Source: Hymenobacter volaticus
Lineage (GTDB): Bacteria; Bacteroidota; Bacteroidia; Cytophagales; Hymenobacteraceae
DNA length: 64,000 nt
Assembly: GCF_022921055.1 (NCBI RefSeq)
Contig: NZ_CP095061.1
Span: 721,501-785,500, forward strand
Reading direction: 5' to 3'
Under the pieces are notes generated by a model. It made no database searches and was not told the origin of the DNA. It worked only from the letters and a program-made list of their open reading frames with translations. The position numbers and the translations under genes are program-made. Below, piece after piece: positions 17,184-26,873 of the stretch (positions are counted from its first letter, which is position 1; the number at the start of each line of letters is the position of its first letter).

Positions 17184-17387
17184 ATGTCTGGCAGACCAGT
17201 TAGTAAGCACCCTAAAGCGGGAAAGCGTAGTAAAAAGCTGCAGCTAACGGAGGAGGGTTTGCTAGCTAACAATTCGGAGGTGCAAGTCGCTTTTCCGGCG
17301 GAAGCCTTGCTTGTGAGCGGGTACCATATTAGTCTTGCCGAAGACACCTATCCGTGCTTAGGTGGCCACCCTGATATTCGCTATTAG
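17184..17387 (+). CDS. Doubtful small basic protein
   Basis: A 67-codon frame begins MSGRPVSKHPKAGKRSKKLQ, a lysine-rich head, followed by an acidic-to-neutral tail ending CLGGHPDIRY. It lies alone in the gap between the lipoprotein terminator and the convergent MoxR-operon membrane protein. No homologue is recalled and codon use is not decisive. An overlapping minus-strand frame seems less likely still. Confidence 0.25.
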   Translation: MSGRPVSKHPKAGKRSKKLQLTEEGLLANNSEVQVAFPAEALLVSGYHISLAEDTYPCLGGHPDIRY

Positions 17388-17443
17388 CTTGTGTAAGGAT
17401 TGATTACCTGGTTTGGAGCCGGAACCAAAGAAATGCTACGGGG

Positions 17444-19251
17444 CTATAGCTTTTCTTCTAGCCATAAGAAACCCGCTGCCACTACAAACAGCCCAAAGAA
17501 CCACCCGATGGGCCACGGTTCGGTGCGTTCCAAGGCCGGGAGGGGGTTGCTGTCGAAGCGAGCCACGGAATAGCGCTTTGAGCGCGCCGCTGCGCTTCAG
17601 GGCCTTGCCAATCGGAAGCAGCAAACACATAAAACCACTGCGTTGGCTGGCCTGAAAGCTGAAGCTGATGCCACCCTGATGCGGTAGGCCAATACGTGGC
17701 GGTGCTCCATTCCGGCAGCGTAGGGTCCTGCTGAAGCGACAATCGAGCCAACGGCGCGTTGGTGGGTCCGGCAACCAAAGGCTGCTGCGTAGGAAAGGAG
17801 CCCGCCAGCCGCAATGGCAGCGGCAACTGCGGCCGAGGCCACGGGTCGACCAACGTCCAGCGAGTAGTAGAAGCAACGGGGCGAGCCGCAGCGCTTAACA
17901 ACCGGCTCCAATAGCTTTCATAAATAGTTGGAGCGTTCTGTAGCAGCCAAGGATACGTTTCGGGCAGGGTAGATATAATTACGTTGCCTAGGCCGATGCG
18001 CTGGCTGGCTACCACCGCGGCCCCCGAACTAGCTAACGTTACTAAAGGCTGCGCGGCTCCGGCTAGCGTAAGAGTACCCGGAACAAGCGCAGTAGCCGCG
18101 GGAGCATCAGGCCAGTTGAGGCGCTGAGGGCGGTTGAGGGAGCTGTTCTGCACAACCAAGCGCATTTCTGCTCGACCCGGCACGGCAGCTGGCAAAGCCG
18201 CAGCTTCAGCTAATACCACGATTCCGAGGCCAGCCGTGCGCTGCGCAGCCCGTAGCGTTTGGGCTTCGGCGGCGGGCAACGCGGCTAGCACACTGGCTTC
18301 CATAACCACCACATCGTAGCGGGCGAGCAGCGCGGAAGTAAGCCGGCTTAGGTCGGTGGTGGGCTGGTTGCTGAACTCGGTTTGGGTGAGGCCGCGACTG
18401 ATGCCCGCCCGCCACGCTACGGCGTGCTGCCGAGCCGCTAAGTGGTTTTTCAGAAACTTGAGCTCAAAGGAAGGCGTGACAGCCAATAGCAACACGCGCA
18501 AAGGACGCGGCGGTACTACTTCCACCGGCACGGGTTCTTTTGCCTGCAACTGGTGGCTAGGCCCCGCTGATACAGTGGCCACCAGTCGCCCGGCTGTTTT
18601 AGGAACGTAGCGCAGTCGGAAAGCGCCCTGCCCGGCAGGCAACCGCACCGAGTCGCGGGCGGCACCGGCCACTTGTAAGCGCACCCACGTTGGGCCCGGC
18701 TTGTCGGTGGCTGAAGACGCGAAATAGCCTTCTAGCAGCAGCGGTTGTCCTAGCTCTAGAGTGCGGTTCCAATGGGTGTTTCGGAAGCCAGAGTAAGGAG
18801 TTGAACCATATTGCACCAAGCGCACCGAACCGAGCGCCGGCAGCGCCGCCGCGGGTAGTCCGCGCCCCAACAGGTGCAAGCGGCGCAGCGTGGGCATTTG
18901 CTCACGCAGGGTGGTCAGGCTCGTCACGGTGGACGTGTCGCTGGAAGTTGACTGTGAGTTGCCTAAGGCGAAGCGCCACACGCGGGTGCGGGCACCGAAG
19001 CGGCCAAGCAAAGCGCGCAGCGTATCGGGTTGGTAGCCCTCGGTGAGTAGAATAGCTTCGGCTTGTGGTTCGGCCACGGTGCGTTGCGGCGGGTATGCCA
19101 TTAGCCACAACCCTGCCACGGCCAGCAAACCCGCCAGTAGCCGGGCGGCGCGCCGCCGGGTGTCGGGCCGGCGCCATGCGGCCACCGACACGCCCACGGC
19201 TAGCAGCAGGCACCCAACGAGCAAGACGTAATATATGAGCTGATCAGACAT
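17444..19251 (-). CDS. Membrane protein of the MoxR/BatA operon, frameshifted near 17578
   Basis: The N-terminus has two helices (MSDQLIYYVLLVGCLLLAVGVSV and LLAGLLAVAGLWLMAYP). A long periplasmic region follows that resembles the glutamine-amidotransferase-like proteins coded beside BatA (PRPLRVLLLAVTPSFELKFLKNHLAARQHAVAWRAG; VVVMEASVLAAL). In the given bases the frame ends at 17482 with an unnatural tail. Adding one A to the AAA at 17577-17579 (minus strand) gives AQKRYSVARFDSNPLPALER followed by a helix and FLWLEEKL, ending at 17444 with 602 residues. That membrane-helix C-terminus is what the family needs. The gene is last in the operon. The function is unknown. Confidence 0.75.
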
Positions 19252-19322
19252 GACTGGGGTTGACATCAAGAACTCAATCGACCGACTAGCATTTGGGATG
19301 TACTAGTCGTCAGGATAGGTTG

Positions 19323-21572
19323 CTAGCGAGAGTTCAGATTTTGGAAATAGCGCTGACTTAAGCGACTACCACTGCTCGTGCGAATAGGAGTTGCTGGAGG
19401 CATTGGAAGCAGAGCCGTGAGGGCCGATTCGGCGGGCGTGAAGCATGTAACACAGGCTGCGCGGCTGGCACGGGCATTGGCGGACAACTGGCGTAGGGCG
19501 CGTACGGCGGTCAAATACGCACCGGGGTGTTGCAGGGCTGCTTGTGCTACGGCTTGACCCGCGCGTTCCAGAACCACCGCATCGGCAGGGCGCGGGGCTT
19601 GGCCGGCGCGTAAGGCCGCCAGCAAGCGTAGCGCTTCCCGAATTTCGGGCTGCGTAGCCGGGCGGGTAGTTTGTTGTTGCAGGCGCGGTGTGGCGGCCCC
19701 GGCCAAGTCGCCGGAAAGGCGGGCGGTGGCTTCGGGCAGCACGGGTGGCTCGAAGCCTGACTTGCGGACGTAGGCGCGGGTTTGCTGCTGCACCTGCTTG
19801 AGTAAGCGTAATGCCCGGTATTCATAAGGACGAGCCTCCGCGGGCTTGGCCAGGCGCAGGCGCAATTCCGCTTCCCACATCTGGTTCAGGACGCTGCGGA
19901 GCTTGGCCTTCACGGCCGGTTCCAGAAAATCGGCGGTTTCGGCGTCGTCATGGCGGTGCATGTAGGGCTCCATTAGTGCGGTAGTACTGTTGGCGGCTTC
20001 GCCGCCGGCTGGTGATTCGGCGGCGTGGTCATGGCCGTCATCGGCGCTGTGGCCAGCTTCTGTGCCTTTCTCACCGGCGTGTTCTTCGTGGCTAGTATCG
20101 GCGCTTGCGGGCGGTTGAGGGGCCGACCCGCTTTCCGACTCTTCCCCCAAAAACTTGCCGTAGCGCAACCGTAACATCTTCTGGTCGAAGCCTAGGTTGT
20201 TGGCGCGCTCGGCAAACGTAGCGGTGGGCAGACTAGGGCGCTCGGCCATCAACTTTTCAGTGTCAATAATGATTTGGCGCTGACTGCGGAAGTAAGCTGG
20301 CACCACGTTCACACTCATCGACATATCGGTAAGGCCGTCCTGCACGGTCGTGTCTTCCCACTGCACCAAGTAGGTGTCGGAGCGGGTGAGATGACGGGCA
20401 TTGTCGCGGGCCCGGACGTAGAAATACACCTCGTCGCCGTAGGTCAGGCCGAGGGCGGGTAGACGCAAACTGGTGGCAAGCGTTGCTTGGCGGGGCTGGC
20501 CGCGCAGTTGGCCGCTGAGGTTGGTGACTACTTCCTTGAACTTCACGGCTTCGCCTTGACCTTGCGCTACTGTGGCTACTAGCTGCGCTTCGCTGAGGCC
20601 GTAATCGTCGCGCACATCTATGCGCACAGGCACCGTCGAGCTTTGGCCGAACTCGATGAGAGTATATGGTTTGGGCGTTTGAATTTTGAGGCTAGGAGCC
20701 TGGTCGGGCACCACATCGAGGGCGTAATCATCGGAAACTTGTCCGGCGAAGCGTAAGCGGTATAGCGTTGAAACCGTCACCGGTACTTCGGCCACAAATT
20801 CAGTAGGCCGGTTGGCTATACTCCGAAAACTGATTCGCTTGGAGCCTAACTCTAGCACGGGCGCAGTTCCGGTGGCTCGGTTCACTCGCACCGTCCAGCG
20901 TACCCGCGAGCCGGTAGGGCAGCTAAAGGAAAGATTGGTGGGAGCGAAGCTGGCGCGGCGGGTGTAGGTAGGTGGTTGCACAAGCAGGCGGGTATCCAGC
21001 AGTTTAGCCGCCACCGCTTGCCCCGGCCGAGCGGGTTTTTCGGCGGCCGGAAAATGCACGGGTAGCGACGCTTGCGCCTCTGCAGCAGCAGGCCGATGCC
21101 ACCACATACCAGCCGCTAGCAGCAACAGCAAAACGGCGGTAACTAGCACTGTGGGCCGCCACGAGAAAGGTAGTAAATAGGGTGTTTCCGCTTGAAGAGC
21201 GGCCAACCTAGCTCCAATGCGCTGCTGCTGCAACTGCTCTAGCAGATTGAACGAGGTTTGGTGTTCATCGCGCAGCAAGAGGCCAGTGCTGTCTTCGAGC
21301 TCGGCATGCAGCCGGTCGAGGCGCTGCACCAATGACAGCAGCCGGGGCTGCCGCACCTTATACAGCCAGAAGCCCGCACCGAGCAATAATACCGCTAGCC
21401 CACCGCCGAAAACGAGCGGACCCGCTGACCAGTGCCGAGCCCAAGCACCAAGGGCGAGTATGGCGGCGGCTAAGGGCAGCAGCAGCGCGACAGTGCGCCG
21501 GTTGGCCTCACGCTGACTGATGTCAAGCAGCATTTCGCGGCCAGGGGCGGAAGATGTAGCAACAACACTCAT
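19323..21572 (-). CDS. DUF4175-like membrane protein of the MoxR operon
   Basis: Start MSVVATSSAPGREMLLDISQ at 21572; its ATG overlaps the TGA of the upstream BatA-like gene, a sign of translational coupling. The protein has about 749 residues. Two N-terminal helices (near 30-70) are followed by a third (LVTAVLLLLLAAGMWW). Next comes a large extracytoplasmic part with beta-rich segments (VSTLYRLRFAGQVSDDYALDVVPDQAPSLKI; RIDVRDDYGLSEAQL) and a long helical C-terminal half. A His/Asp-rich, low-complexity insert (HEEHAGEKGTEAGHSADDGH) interrupts it and could bind metal. This matches the DUF4175-type proteins found in Bacteroidota MoxR operons. The role is not established. Confidence 0.75.
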   Translation of the reverse strand: MSVVATSSAPGREMLLDISQREANRRTVALLLPLAAAILALGAWARHWSAGPLVFGGGLAVLLLGAGFWLYKVRQPRLLSLVQRLDRLHAELEDSTGLLLRDEHQTSFNLLEQLQQQRIGARLAALQAETPYLLPFSWRPTVLVTAVLLLLLAAGMWWHRPAAAEAQASLPVHFPAAEKPARPGQAVAAKLLDTRLLVQPPTYTRRASFAPTNLSFSCPTGSRVRWTVRVNRATGTAPVLELGSKRISFRSIANRPTEFVAEVPVTVSTLYRLRFAGQVSDDYALDVVPDQAPSLKIQTPKPYTLIEFGQSSTVPVRIDVRDDYGLSEAQLVATVAQGQGEAVKFKEVVTNLSGQLRGQPRQATLATSLRLPALGLTYGDEVYFYVRARDNARHLTRSDTYLVQWEDTTVQDGLTDMSMSVNVVPAYFRSQRQIIIDTEKLMAERPSLPTATFAERANNLGFDQKMLRLRYGKFLGEESESGSAPQPPASADTSHEEHAGEKGTEAGHSADDGHDHAAESPAGGEAANSTTALMEPYMHRHDDAETADFLEPAVKAKLRSVLNQMWEAELRLRLAKPAEARPYEYRALRLLKQVQQQTRAYVRKSGFEPPVLPEATARLSGDLAGAATPRLQQQTTRPATQPEIREALRLLAALRAGQAPRPADAVVLERAGQAVAQAALQHPGAYLTAVRALRQLSANARASRAACVTCFTPAESALTALLPMPPATPIRTSSGSRLSQRYFQNLNSR

Positions 21573-23208
21573 AGGGAAGACGGGGAAGTAACCGAGGTGC
21601 GCCGCGCCGCCAGCCAACGCTCTACTGCAAATAATACCAGGGCCACTAGCACTGCCCACGGCCGCAAATCAGTGCTTTCAAGCACCAAGTTCTCTGTGGG
21701 CGTTGGATTGGGGGCGGATGGTTGTTGGGAGGCAGTAGTTCCCGAAGTCGAGGCAACCGATGTGGAAAGCTGGCGGGCATCTACCTGCCGCAGATCATCG
21801 GAAGCGGCGTATGAATCGGGTAGGGCAGTGGGGCGCAACAGTTGCAAGAATAGCTCGGGCAGCGCGGGGCTGTCGGGGAGGCCGCTCCAGGTGGGTTGCA
21901 GCCGGGTGGCTAGCTGGTAGCTACCTCCCGCGCCTTGCGTTTGGTGGGTAAGCACCGGCCGGCCGGTGCCGTCTTGCCACACCACTAGGGTGGTGACACT
22001 AGCTTTAAATGTGGTATCGAGGCGGCTGATGGCGACGGGGGGAGCTGTAGCTAGGCCGGTTAGGTTCAGCTCGGTTTCAACCTTCTTGCCAGTGCCGGCA
22101 GCTTCTTGCCAGAGCTGGGCCCCCGCTCAACCTGCGTCTGCCAGCTTGCTGGGGCGGGCTTGTCACTCAGCCAGAAAAGCCAATCGGGCGCGGTAGCTTC
22201 CGCGAAGGCCGCTGTAGGTGAGCCAGGAGTTATTTCTAGGCGCTGTGCCAAGCCAAGAGCGGCGGCTTCCAGAGCCGCCCGCACGTAGCGCGCCGACTCG
22301 GTATGCGCTGCATCGGTGTAGAGCACTACGCGCAACGGATTAGCGGCTACGGGCACCGGTGGGCGGTTGGGTTGCTCGATGGTGGCGGAATGGTCGGCTT
22401 GTGCGGGTTGGTAATGTAGTTCTGGCAAGCCGGATACTCTCAGAGGCGCTGCCGCGCGAGGTACTGGTTGCTGTACCACCCGAAACGTGGTAGCATCTTC
22501 CGTGCTGCGGCCGACCACTAAGCGTAGCATGCCAGGTTTTGCCACGGCCGCTTCGGCTAGCCACACCGCCGAGTCGGGAAGGGGTACCGTTTGCCATGTC
22601 AGCCGTGCTGGCAGAACGGGGCGCGGGCCGGTAAAGTGCTTGCGCGTCGCTCCTGATACGACGCGCAACGGCTGGTCGGGGAAAGAATCGGTAACTTGCT
22701 GCGCCCGGGCCCAATAGTCATCGGGCAACGTAGCCGAACCCGATAATGAGGGCGCGCCAGCCGCCAGTGCCGTGGCGCCCGGCGCCGCCGACAGCTTCAC
22801 CAACGAATCGGGGCTAGTCCAGGCTTGCGGGGAAATAGCTCGGAAGCCAGGCGCAAACAGCCGCAGCGCAAACCCACGCTGGCGCAAAGAATCGATGCCG
22901 GGGCGCAAAGCGGGCAGTACCTCGGGGCGCAATACCTCGGGCGAAAGCAGCACGTGGCCACGCACAGGCTGCTGCGGCAAGCTGCGTAGCCAAACCGGCT
23001 GCGCCACGGCCAGCGCCAGCAACACCACTACCGCGGCACGCAGCAGCAGCAGCCACACCTGTTCGAGGCGCAGATTGCGGAGCCGCCGATTGGCTGCCGC
23101 TGCCAGCCAACGCACACTCCCTACCTGCACCGTCCGGCCCGGACGGTGATTCCAGAGGTGAATAGCGAGTGGTACTGCCAACGCTAACAGGGCCAGCAGC
23201 CCGGCCAT
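21569..23208 (-). CDS. BatA-type aerotolerance membrane protein, frameshifted near 22122
   Basis: The start at 23208 gives MAGLLALLALAVPLAIHLWN, the N-terminal helix of BatA-like proteins. WLAAAANRRLRNLRLEQVWLLLLRAAVVVLLALAVAQPVW, the second helix, follows. An in-frame segment reading HFLYPAAL upstream suggests the true start might lie up to 60 bases earlier. The frame breaks at the run of five Cs at 22120-22124: one extra base turns the dead end into AQLWQEAAGTGKKVETELNL and joins it to the rest. The joined C-terminus has the closing helix AVLVALVLFAVERWLAARR, for 546 residues in all. The family (Aerotolerance_N, BatA/BatB group) works with MoxR and DUF58 proteins at the membrane. Confidence 0.78.
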
Positions 23209-23297
23209 TGCATCGTGGAGGCTATAGGAGGTAAACGAAGCCAAAGCAGCTGGGTAGAGAAAGTGAATTGGTTGTTGGGGTAGGAAGGAGGCGGCAA

Positions 23298-24173
23298 TCA
23301 GGATAAGAGCATTCTTCTGCGCATAAACTCGCGCATAGCGCGGTCGAGCGGGTCGGCCGTGCTTAGCTGGTGGTAGTCGAAGCCGCGGCGACGAGCTTGC
23401 TGAGCAGTGGTTTCCAGCCAGGCTTGGAGCTGCTGCTGCCACGTGGTGCGTTGTTGGTCGGCGTCGAGCTGTAGGCGCTGCCCGGTTTCCAAATCCTCGA
23501 ACGTAATGGCTCCGCGAAAGGTGAATTCCAACTCGTTGCGGGCCAGCACATGCAGCAGCAGCACCTCTCCGGAAGTGGTGCGCAGGCGCTTCAGCAAACT
23601 TTCGATTTCAGAGTCTTGCTCGTACAAATCACTCACGCACACGGTAAGCGCACGTTGGCGGCGGGCCGTAAGCGGGGCCAGCGTGCCAGCATCGGGGAAA
23701 GTACCGGTAGCCTCGGTGGTTTCGAGGGCGTGGTAGAGGCGGGCCAGTTGGCGGGCATCGGCACGGGGCGGTAGGTGCTGCAAGCCCGCCGGATGCAGAA
23801 TGGTGAGCCCAACGGCGTCGCCTTGCTGAGTGGCTATGTAGGCGAGAGCCGCCAGCAACAGGCGCGCATAATCGAGCTTGCGCAGGCCGTTGTCGTCGCG
23901 GTGGTTCATGCTGGCCGTGGCATCCAGCAGCAGATGCACCGTCAGGCTGGTATCCACCTCCGACTCGCGCAGGTAGTATCGGTCGGAGCGGGCAGCTAAG
24001 CGCCAGTCGAGGCGGCGCAGATCGTCGCCGGGCTGGTAGGGGCGGTACTGACTGAATTCCATGCCCGTGCCGTGCCGACGGCTTTGGTGCTGGCCGTGCA
24101 GAAATCCTTCCGCCGCCTGTTTGGCAGCTAGCGGCAGGTTGTGCAGCGCATGGAGTATTTCAGGCGTCAGCAT
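23298..24173 (-). CDS. DUF58 protein of the MoxR operon
   Basis: This 291-residue protein has the family motif GTGMEFSQYRPYQPGDDLRRLDWRLAARSDRYYLRESE near residues 36-75. A von Willebrand-like core follows (VHLLLDATASMNH with a DxTxSxN metal site, RALTVCVSDLYEQDSE, EVLLLHVLARNELEF). It is intact. DUF58 proteins are coded directly after MoxR AAA+ ATPases and are thought to be adaptor or substrate-presenting partners for them. The spacing to the ATPase gene is 81 bases and to the BatA-type gene about 90, consistent with one operon. Confidence 0.9.
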   Translation of the reverse strand: MLTPEILHALHNLPLAAKQAAEGFLHGQHQSRRHGTGMEFSQYRPYQPGDDLRRLDWRLAARSDRYYLRESEVDTSLTVHLLLDATASMNHRDDNGLRKLDYARLLLAALAYIATQQGDAVGLTILHPAGLQHLPPRADARQLARLYHALETTEATGTFPDAGTLAPLTARRQRALTVCVSDLYEQDSEIESLLKRLRTTSGEVLLLHVLARNELEFTFRGAITFEDLETGQRLQLDADQQRTTWQQQLQAWLETTAQQARRRGFDYHQLSTADPLDRAMREFMRRRMLLS

Positions 24174-24254
24174 AGGGTTGGTTTTCGTTGCTCGTTTTTG
24201 CTTGGCAGTAAGGGTTTACGCGTATTCGTTTTTCGTTTAACGTGAGACGTAACG

Positions 24255-25231
24255 CTATACCGCAACTCCTTTCAGCAGCTCCCGCACAGCATCATCGGCC
24301 GTTAGGTTCTCGGCTTCGGCGTTGAAGTTGAGCAGCACCCGGTGGCGCAAAACGGCCGGGGCCAAGGCGCGGATGTCCTCGAGCGTGGCAGCAAAGCGGC
24401 CTTGGAGCAAGGCGCGGGCTTTGGCGCACAAAATCAGGGCCTGACCGGCGCGCGGCCCGGCACCCCAACGCCCGTAGTCCCGAATAAATTTCACCTCGGA
24501 TGTAGCCGGGCGCGTGGCCCGAACCAAACGGTTAACGAAACCCAACAGCTCGTTGCTTAAACTCACTTGCCGAACCAGTTGCTGCAATTGCCGCACATCG
24601 GCGCCGCTTAGCACGGGGCGTACTTCGGGCCGTGCCGTGCCGGTAGTGCCGCTGAGTACTGCCAGTTCCTCTTGCTCGGTGGGGTAGCCGATGCGGATGT
24701 ATAGTAGAAAACGGTCGAGCTGGGCTTCGGGGAGCGGGTACGTACCCGATTGCTCGATGGGGTTTTGGGTGGCCAGCAGGAAAAACGGCTTGGGCAACGC
24801 GTGTTCTTGGCCAGCGTAGGTTACGTGGCCTTCCTGCATAGCTTCGAGCAGGGCCGCCTGCGTTTTGGGCGGCGTCCGGTTGATTTCGTCGGCCAAGACC
24901 AAGCTTGCGAAGATGGGACCTTCGTTGAACTTGAAGGACCGATGGCCGGTGCCGTGGTCTTCCTCCAAAATTTCCGTGCCGAGGATGTCGGTCGGCATCA
25001 GGTCGGGCGTGAACTGAATGCGGCGGAAAGGCAAGTCAGTGGCGGAAGCCAAGGTGCGCACGAGCAGGGTTTTGGCTAGGCCCGGCACGCCTTCAAGGAG
25101 CGCATGGCCCCGGCTAATAAGGCGACGAGCACCTCGTCTAACACCTCGTGCTGCCCAACAATTACTTTGGCAATTTCTTCGCGTAGCGGTGGCAGCTTGG
25201 CCAGGAGGCGGGTTACGTCTTGTTCGGTCAC
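24255..25231 (-). CDS. MoxR-family AAA+ ATPase, frameshifted near 25110
   Basis: A GTG at 25231 opens VTEQDVTRLLAKLPPLREEI and continues to VIVGQHEVLDEVLVALLAG. One base missing from the CCCC at 25108-25111 (GGGG on the coding strand) breaks the frame. With it restored the protein runs on to GHALLEGVPGLAKT (Walker A), for 325 residues. Walker B is LVLADEINRTPPKTQAALLEAMQE, sensor 1 is FFLLATQNPIEQSGTYPLPEAQLDRF, and the C-terminal lid has FIRDYGRWGAGPRAGQALILCAKARAL. MoxR ATPases act as chaperones in the maturation of protein complexes. It heads the operon of DUF58, BatA-like, DUF4175 and membrane-protein genes. Confidence 0.88.
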
Positions 25232-25312
25232 GCAGTGGAGTTGGAAAGCGAATACAGTAAGCTAAAGTCTGGTTTAAAAGGATAAGGCTGCTTCTAATCG
25301 GTATTATCAATG

Positions 25313-25339
25313 ATTAGGGGTTGCAATCAAACCCCTAAT
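25313..25339. promoter_or_regulatory. 10-bp-arm inverted repeat between divergent moxR operon and GDPD gene
   Basis: ATTAGGGGTT (25313-25322) and AACCCCTAAT (25330-25339) are perfect reverse complements around GCAATCA. It lies about 80 bases before the MoxR start and 210 before the GDPD start, so it could be an operator for the operon. The rest of the 319-base gap holds no gene. Confidence 0.4.
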
Positions 25340-25550
25340 ACCTTTTGAAAGCACTCAAAAAACGCGTTGTCCCCTTAGACCGGAGGCCATGATACGCAAC
25401 AACGCTGGTATATCCTGCGGCGTCGATGAGTATATAGCACTTATAGCCACTTCTGTACTAGCACAAGGAAGTGGGAGTGATTTCGTAATCTAGCCTTAAT
25501 CAAGAGGTGATGTTGGAATTCAATTTTTGCATTGAACTGTCCAACTAGCC

Positions 25551-26660
25551 ATGAAAAACATTCTACTACTCCTTTCCGCCGCGTGTATGCTAGGACTTAG
25601 CGCCTGCCAAGACGACGATAATAATACTACCCGCTACAATACCCTCGACGGCCGCGAGCCTCTAGTTATTGCGCACCGCGGGGCTTCTGGCCTCTTGCCC
25701 GAGCACACGCTGGAAGCGTATACCTTAGCCATTGCGCAAGGCGCCGATTTCATCGAACAGGATTTGGTGCTCACCAAAGACCAAGTGTTGGTTTGCCGGC
25801 ACGAGCCGTTTCTATCGGGCACTACCAACGTAGCGGACCTGCCCCAATTTGCGAGCCGCAAAACCACCAAAATGCTGGACGGCGTGCCCGTCAACGATTG
25901 GTTTGCCAGCGACTTCACCCTGGCCGAAATCAAAACGCTACGGGCCAAACAGGCAATGCCGTACCGCTCGCAGGAGTTCAACGGCCGCTACTCGATTCCG
26001 ACGTTTCAGGAAGTAATTGATTTGGCGAAAGCGCAGTCCGCTATTACGGGCCGGACCATCGGCATCTACCCCGAAACCAAGCACCCCACCTTCCACGAAA
26101 GCCAAGGGCTGCCCCTGACCAAAAAGCTGATGGACGCGCTTACCGCCGCTGGCTGGAACAGCAAAGAAGCGCCCGTATTTGTGCAGTCGTTTGAGGTAAG
26201 CAACCTGCGCGCCATCCGCGACCAATACAAGTCCACGGTGAAGCTAGTGCAGCTTTATGATGCGTACGATGTAGACGAAAACGGCAACCTGGTGATGCAG
26301 GCACCCAATGGCCAGCCTTACGATTTCGTGGTTTCTGGTGACAAGCGCACGTACAACGACTTAGCCACCGACGCCGGTCTGGACTTTGTGAAGACATATG
26401 CCAACGGCATTGGCCCCTGGAAGCCGTTCATCCAACCCTATAACTCCACCACCAAAGCTATTCTGCCGGCTACCACGCTCATCGAGCGGGCCCACCAGCG
26501 CGGCCTTTTCGTGCACGCCTATACCTTCCGCGACGAAGCGCAACACCTGTTGCCAGCTTACAACAACGACCCGAAAGCGGAGTACAAGAAGTTTTACAAC
26601 TTAGGCCTCGACGGCGCCTTCTCCGACTTTACCGCCACCGCTGTAGCGGCTAAGTGGTAA
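25551..26660 (+). CDS. glpQ: Glycerophosphodiester phosphodiesterase, lipoprotein
   Basis: This 369-residue protein has a lipobox leader (MKNILLLLSAACMLGLSAC, Cys19) and a mature GDPD TIM barrel. LVIAHRGASGLLPEHTLEAY carries the catalytic His-Arg and Glu, FIEQDLVLTKDQVLVCRHEP the metal Glu/Asp and the second His, and IYPETKHPTFH the metal Glu. The length and the insert between strands match the periplasmic GlpQ type rather than the short cytosolic UgpQ type. It hydrolyses glycerophosphodiesters to glycerol-3-phosphate and an alcohol. The gene is alone and is followed by a large hairpin repeat. Confidence 0.92.
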   Translation: MKNILLLLSAACMLGLSACQDDDNNTTRYNTLDGREPLVIAHRGASGLLPEHTLEAYTLAIAQGADFIEQDLVLTKDQVLVCRHEPFLSGTTNVADLPQFASRKTTKMLDGVPVNDWFASDFTLAEIKTLRAKQAMPYRSQEFNGRYSIPTFQEVIDLAKAQSAITGRTIGIYPETKHPTFHESQGLPLTKKLMDALTAAGWNSKEAPVFVQSFEVSNLRAIRDQYKSTVKLVQLYDAYDVDENGNLVMQAPNGQPYDFVVSGDKRTYNDLATDAGLDFVKTYANGIGPWKPFIQPYNSTTKAILPATTLIERAHQRGLFVHAYTFRDEAQHLLPAYNNDPKAEYKKFYNLGLDGAFSDFTATAVAAKW

Positions 26661-26724
26661 ATAACAGGTAACAAGTTGAATAATAATTATTTATCTAGGA
26701 AATAAGTTCTTAGAAAGAATTTTT

Positions 26725-26829
26725 AGAACGTCATGCTGAGCGCAGCCGAAGCATCTCGCGTGCTGATGTCAGATTACTACTTCTGCGTCAGTAGGCGAGA
26801 TACTTCGGCTGCGCTCAGCATGACGTTCT
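26725..26829. repeat. 35-bp inverted repeat with one mismatch (GTCATGCTGAGCGCAGCC family)
   Basis: The arms at 26725-26759 and 26795-26829 match at 34 of 35 positions around a 35-base loop. The arm contains GTCATGCTGAGCGCAGCCGA, a sequence type I recall as dispersed in many genomes. It lies between the convergent GDPD and pfkB genes and would also work as a two-way terminator. Confidence 0.88.
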
Positions 26830-26873
26830 GCGGTTTTTGCCACTTACTGATTCAAATTTGTAATAATCAGGGC

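Noticed and set aside
17018..17347. Minus-strand 109-codon frame near the lipoprotein terminator
   Set aside because: It begins inside sequence that also codes plus-strand frames, shows no leader or domain, and runs toward the lipoprotein terminator.
22066..25231. Programmed ribosomal frameshifting as the reason for split MoxR and BatA-like genes
   Set aside because: No slippery heptamer with downstream pseudoknot is evident, and similar breaks occur in unrelated genes of the window, so sequence error is simpler.
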